From Bacteroidales bacterium (GTDB lineage Bacteria > Bacteroidota > Bacteroidia > Bacteroidales > UBA932), in assembly GCA_016290385.1 (NCBI GenBank), contig JAEETO010000005.1, positions 1 to 55,239 on the forward strand: a stretch of 55,239 nt of DNA. The letters are read 5' to 3'. The position numbers and the translations under genes are program-made. How positions within the stretch are numbered: the stretch's first letter is position 1; each line of letters opens with the position of its first letter. This document shows positions 53,498 to 55,239 of this stretch, piece after piece. Below the pieces are notes generated by a model. The model was not told the origin of the DNA, did no database searches, and saw only the letters and a list, made by a program, of their open reading frames with translations.

Positions 53498-55239
53498 ATG
53501 GGCAATATCAAACGGTTTACATTCTGGGCGCTGCTTGTCTTTGCGTTCATCGCCGCAGCGGCCTGCATGCGGGATTTCCCTGCTCCGCAGAACGATCCGG
53601 ATGCTCCTTCCGTGTCGGTTGACGCCGAGTCGCTGACACGTATCTCAGCTACGCTGAACGGCACGCTCCCGGAGGCGCAGGATATCGTTTCCTATGGTTT
53701 CGAGATGACGGGTACCAACTTTGATGACAGTCCCGAGCTCGTCGTCGAAGTCACGGACCGGGATGAAGAAGGCCGGTTCAGCTATACGGCTGAAGTCACG
53801 CCAGGCGCATTCTATGCCGTCCGCTCCTTCATTTCCAACGGCCATGACAAGAAATATTCCGGTGATGTCTCGCTGAAAGTCCCGCTTACGTCGGCGGCCA
53901 CTCCTTCCGAAGTGACGATCGTCAACAACAAGCTGGTTTCCAGTATTGTGGATGATGGCGGACGGACGGTTCGCGAAGTCGGTTTCTGCTGGAGCGAATC
54001 GTCCGACAAAAAGGTGATCCGCCGGAACCGGTTCCAGGCGGTAAGGTCGGAGGACGGTTCTTTTACGGCGGAGCTTCCCGCAATGGAAAAAGGCTGTACA
54101 TACTATTTTCTCGCCTATGTGGAAAATGCCACCGGCAGCCAGGAAGTTTTCGGTTACAGTACTACGCCTTGCCCGTACCTGATGAAAGATGAAGAGCGTT
54201 TCGTCAGCATCGAAGATGAGGCGTTTTTCCGCTACCTGGTCAATCTGTATGACAAGAACAAGGATGGCGGGCTGTCCGAAAAGGAACTGCAGGAGGTGAC
54301 CAGCATCGAGGTCAATACCGACCAGATCGCTTCCATTCAGGGAATCGAATGGATGCCGGCGCTTCATACGCTGGTTTGCCAGGGTTCCTCCCCGGGAAAG
54401 GGGCGTCTGCACAAGGTCGATATCAGCCGGAATCATAAACTGACCCGGCTTGATTGCAGCGGCAACCAGCTTACCGAGCTCGATATCTCAAGCTGTTTCC
54501 GGCTTGAGGAGCTGAATTGTTCCGACAATCAGCTCACCGGGCTGGATCTGTCGAAAAACCCCTATCTGGGCCAGCTGTTCATCCGGAAGAACCCGCTGGA
54601 AACGATCGATATCTCCCTCTGTACGGAGCTGGAGCGCTTTGATGGCACTGACTGCCCGGATCTGAAATGGGTCTATGTCGCTCCTGACCGGTATGAGGAC
54701 ATTGTCAAGGATGACAACTTCTCAATTGACGGGACGACCGAATTCTATCCGATTTTCATTCCCATCCAGGATCAGACGCTCCATGAATACTTGCTCTCTG
54801 TCTATGATGGCGACGGAGACCGGCGGATTTCCGCGTTCGAGGCGGACGGCGTCACAAAGATAGATATCTGTACCAATGACGTCCTTACAATGGCCGGAAT
54901 CGAGTTTTTCTATAATCTGGAAGATCTGAGCTGTGGAAGTTGCTTCAATGTAAACCAGAATGCGAACCGGGGGCAGCTTACGGAACTGGATGTCTCCCAT
55001 AACCGGAAACTCACTTTCCTGGATTGCCATGGCAACCGCATTGCCCGTCTGGATCTCTCCCGGAACGAAGCGCTGACGACTTTGTTGTGTGACGGCAACC
55101 AGCTGGCAGAGCTGGATTGTTCCCATAACCCCAGGCTGGAATGGATTTCCTGCGGCGAACAACGGATTTCCTCCCTGAATGGCTCCGAGTGCAAGGAACT
55201 CAAGTCGCTCCTTTGTCCCTCGAATAAGCTGGAATCGCT
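53498..55239 (+). CDS. lipoprotein with Fn3-like, EF-hand and leucine-rich repeats, truncated by window end
   Basis: 580 complete codons are visible with no stop before the window ends. Lipobox AAAAC (Cys23). Same plan as the preceding gene: Fn3-like domains (LTRISATLNGTLPEA; VREVGFCWSESSD), EF-hand loop at 252-263 (DKNKDGGLSEKE), leucine-rich repeats (LTRLDCSGNQLTELDISSC), a second EF-hand loop from residue 437 (DGDGDRRISAFE) and more repeats (LTFLDCHGNRIARLDLSRN) to the end. The repeat unit is about 21 residues, in the style of Bacteroidetes surface LRR proteins. The two genes are tandem paralogs. The full length and C-terminal sorting signal lie outside. Confidence 0.88.
   Translation, partial: MGNIKRFTFWALLVFAFIAAAACMRDFPAPQNDPDAPSVSVDAESLTRISATLNGTLPEAQDIVSYGFEMTGTNFDDSPELVVEVTDRDEEGRFSYTAEVTPGAFYAVRSFISNGHDKKYSGDVSLKVPLTSAATPSEVTIVNNKLVSSIVDDGGRTVREVGFCWSESSDKKVIRRNRFQAVRSEDGSFTAELPAMEKGCTYYFLAYVENATGSQEVFGYSTTPCPYLMKDEERFVSIEDEAFFRYLVNLYDKNKDGGLSEKELQEVTSIEVNTDQIASIQGIEWMPALHTLVCQGSSPGKGRLHKVDISRNHKLTRLDCSGNQLTELDISSCFRLEELNCSDNQLTGLDLSKNPYLGQLFIRKNPLETIDISLCTELERFDGTDCPDLKWVYVAPDRYEDIVKDDNFSIDGTTEFYPIFIPIQDQTLHEYLLSVYDGDGDRRISAFEADGVTKIDICTNDVLTMAGIEFFYNLEDLSCGSCFNVNQNANRGQLTELDVSHNRKLTFLDCHGNRIARLDLSRNEALTTLLCDGNQLAELDCSHNPRLEWISCGEQRISSLNGSECKELKSLLCPSNKLES

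Overview
The window looks like a chromosomal segment of a fairly GC-rich gut- or rumen-type member of the Bacteroidales. Evidence: Bacteroidetes-type promoters (TTTG, about 20 bases, TAnnTTTG) precede several genes; Shine-Dalgarno sequences are mostly weak; many lipoproteins and Sec signal peptides are present; and families typical of the phylum occur (GH92, DUF4153, TIR plus membrane-segment proteins, ClpC of the Bacteroidetes type). The genus cannot be fixed from the sequence alone. I see no rRNA, tRNA, CRISPR array or prophage, and no gene-free stretch longer than 300 bases.

Layout. 1-6.4 kb (+): a haem-motif beta-propeller lipoprotein, a beta-carbonic anhydrase, a GH92 alpha-mannosidase, a membrane metallophosphoesterase, a nitroreductase lipoprotein and a small overlapping gene. 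6.4-10 kb: a nucleoside-salvage operon (deoxyribosyltransferase-like, psuK, psuG) and a REP-associated tyrosine transposase (RAYT). Three identically built 110-bp palindromic elements lie here, two of them flanking the RAYT. 10-12.7 kb: ogt and a DMT transporter (-), then an M28 peptidase (+). 12.7-25.2 kb: DUF4153 protein; a minus-strand operon clpC-SGNH hydrolase-alkD, with alkD carrying two in-frame invasions by a second palindromic repeat family; gyrA and a TPR protein (+); then pnp-mtnA-WalJ-like hydrolase (-), whose last gene contains the terminator of the converging unit. 25.2-36.9 kb: a small membrane protein plus NlpC/P60-LysM hydrolase, a five-gene envelope/stress operon (-), an MscS channel, a radical SAM protein, a PreA-like iron-sulfur flavoprotein, thioesterase-M48 protease (-), a palindromic element beside an acetyltransferase remnant, and plsC-pfkA (-).

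37-44 kb: four genes, GH3-CE1-GH3-CE1, closed by a strong terminator, forming a secreted hemicellulose-type degradation cassette without SusC/SusD. 44.1 kb to the end: a long co-directional cluster of RyR-domain protein, secreted TPR protein, TIR-TM-periplasmic protein, a second TIR-TM-MORN protein, three secreted proteins of unknown function, a barrel-like outer-membrane protein, and two paralogous lipoproteins with EF-hand loops and leucine-rich repeats. The last one runs off the window. This cluster is the best candidate for an undescribed system: it links TIR catalytic domains and a RyR domain in the cytoplasm to periplasmic and surface-exposed modules. Its function is inferred, not shown.
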